Shown here one piece after another: positions 14,307 to 15,464 of a stretch of 15,464 bases of DNA. Origin of the DNA: an uncultured Phycisphaerales bacterium (GTDB lineage Bacteria > Planctomycetota > Phycisphaerae > UBA1845 > CAIVHJ01); the NCBI GenBank assembly GCA_903905665.1, contig CAIVHJ010000265.1, positions 1 to 15,464 of the forward strand, given 5' to 3'. The translations under genes were made by a program, and so were the position numbers. Within the stretch, counting starts at the first letter, position 1. Every line of letters starts with the position of its first letter. The notes below the pieces were generated by a model. It saw only the letters and a list, made by a program, of their open reading frames with translations. It did no database searches and was not told the DNA's origin.

Positions 14307-15314
14307 TCAACCCTCCGGTTTCCGCAGGAGACGATTGTCGAGTTTGCGCAAGGAGATTCCGGAATCAGCGAGGCGCAGTTTGATTTCGTTGAGCGAGGTT
14401 TGTCCGAAGTTTTTGATGCTGAGCAATTCGGCTTCGGTGTGTGCCACCAGTTCGCCGATGGTAGCAACGCCCAAGCGTTGAAGGCATTTACGGGAACGCA
14501 CGGAGAGTTCCATTTCGCTGACGGATTTATTCAGAAGGGCGGGGTCCACGTGGGGTTGAGACTCCGCCGAAATGCCACCGGCCAGGTTTCCCTGTCCCTC
14601 CTCGGCGATTTGTCCCAGTCGCAGTCCTTTTTGGCGGAGCATCGCCTTGATCTCGTTGAGTGAGGTTTCGCCGAAATTTTTGTAGGCGAGCAGATCGGCT
14701 TCGGTCGATCTGAGCAGGTCGCCGAGCGTGAAGATATTCATTTTTTTCAGGCAGTTTCGGCTGCGAACGCTGAGTTCAAAATCCGTGATCGGCGTATCGA
14801 GGACGGCGCTGCTTTTCTCACGAAGGCGTTCCTGATCCTCATCGTAGTGCATGTTGAGGGAACTTCGGACGTCTTCGAGAAACAGTTGCGCGCGTGCATG
14901 ATTGGGGTACTGTTCGATAACTTTTTGGAGGTACTCTTCCGCCTGATCGTATTCTCCCCGATCTTCATGCAGAACCGCAAGGTTGATCAACGCATGAACG
15001 TGCACGGGGGGCGTATCGACGCACTCTCGATAGAGACTCAATGCCCGATCGTCGTCCCCCATCAGATCACAGACAAAAGCCAGCCGAAAAGTGGCCTCCT
15101 GCTGGTGCGGTTCGACCTCAAGCGCCCGCTCGATCCATTCCTGTGCTTCGGGCAGGCGTCCCTGTCGCAACATGCATTGCCCTTTGAGCAGGCACCAGTC
15201 AACGCGTTGCGAACCTTCAGATTGCGTGTTTTGCAATCGGGTTTCCGCCTCTTCTATCCGGCCCGCTTCCAACCGCTGCGTGATTTCCTTGAGTTCGTGG
15301 TCGATGCTGGACAT
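14307..15314 (-). CDS. TPR protein with two RNA polymerase alpha C-terminal domains
   Basis: The 335-residue protein has no RpoA N-terminal domain, so it is not the polymerase subunit. Residues about 5-150 are TPR-like helical repeats (A-E-T-R-L, A-Q-E-W-I-E-R-A-L-E-V-E-P, A-E-E-Y-L-Q-K-V-I-E-Q-Y-P). Two alpha-CTD modules follow at about 175-233 and 264-322. Each has D/E-x-E-L-S-V-R-S-R-x-C-L then N-F-G-E/Q-T-S-L-N-E-I-K. In the first, R184, N187, C188, L189 and K190 line up with E. coli alpha R265, N268, C269, L270 and K271, the UP-element contacts. In the second, N268 is Lys and K271 is Gln, so its DNA binding probably differs. No signal peptide, hence cytosolic. GAGGGAAAA lies before the ATG at 15314. 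I infer a transcription-linked adaptor; no direct evidence. Confidence 0.9.
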   Translation of the reverse strand: MSSIDHELKEITQRLEAGRIEEAETRLQNTQSEGSQRVDWCLLKGQCMLRQGRLPEAQEWIERALEVEPHQQEATFRLAFVCDLMGDDDRALSLYRECVDTPPVHVHALINLAVLHEDRGEYDQAEEYLQKVIEQYPNHARAQLFLEDVRSSLNMHYDEDQERLREKSSAVLDTPITDFELSVRSRNCLKKMNIFTLGDLLRSTEADLLAYKNFGETSLNEIKAMLRQKGLRLGQIAEEGQGNLAGGISAESQPHVDPALLNKSVSEMELSVRSRKCLQRLGVATIGELVAHTEAELLSIKNFGQTSLNEIKLRLADSGISLRKLDNRLLRKPEG

Positions 15315-15464
15315 TTTTCCCTCAATTCACAGTGAAGCAATTCCGATCGACGAGGGAATCACGTCGGCATCCCTCATATCGCCTATTGCCAAAAAAACTG
15401 AATTACGATGCCGGTGGTTGTTCCAATGACGAAGAGAACGCGCACTCCGGTACAGTCGTGTGAA

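Noticed and set aside
13689..14663. 324-codon + strand frame spanning the SpoIID start and the alpha-CTD gene end
   Set aside because: It overlaps two well-supported - strand genes antisense and has no domain or ribosome binding site.
15383..15463. Hydrophobic 26-residue frame on the - strand entering from the right edge and ending in TAG (V-L-F-V-I-G-T-T-T-G-I-V-I-Q-F-F), and a competing + strand ATG at 15427
   Set aside because: Either could be the edge of a real gene (a C-terminal membrane helix, or a new start), but fewer than 30 codons are visible and no family is recognisable.

Overview
The window looks like chromosomal DNA of a flagellated, diderm, peptidoglycan-bearing bacterium, most probably a Planctomycetota (Phycisphaerae-like) genome. 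This is an inference from three things: a tetratricopeptide protein carrying two RNA polymerase alpha-CTD modules, tiny secreted proteins of a type I associate with that phylum, and repeat-rich intergenic DNA. No rRNA, tRNA, CRISPR array or intact transposon was seen.

Layout. 1-6374 is a flagellar filament block on the + strand. It holds the decayed tail of an extra flagellin gene (1-167), an intact flagellin (612-2069) closed by a clear terminator, a giant filament cap protein FliD (1108 aa, several flagellin-type IN modules), and the flagellin chaperone FliS. Together they make, guard and cap the filament. Next on + is rsmG (16S rRNA m7G527 methyltransferase), convergent with a large secreted TPR protein on - (7265-8641). 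Upstream of that gene lies a 28-bp near-palindrome.

8711-9600 is a gene-free, accessory-looking stretch of about 0.9 kb with hairpins, short direct repeats and a C9 tract. It leads into a Phd/YefM-RelE/ParE toxin-antitoxin operon (9601-10211) with a readable promoter, two identical 8-bp palindromes as candidate operator, an ideal ribosome binding site and a TTGA stop/start overlap. A nested inverted repeat starts at the toxin stop codon. LemA (+) and a SAM-dependent methyltransferase (-) then converge.

12045-12773 holds two tandem small secreted proteins that are paralogues of each other. The first has a structured leader upstream, and a strong terminator separates the two. The - strand then carries a SpoIID-type peptidoglycan lytic transglycosylase (12844-14175) and, upstream of it, the TPR + 2x alpha-CTD protein (14307-15314), possibly one transcription unit.

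Best candidates for undescribed biology are the TPR/alpha-CTD fusion, the paralogous mini-lipoprotein pair with its leader structure, and the operator-like palindromes at 8723-8750 and 9534-9564.
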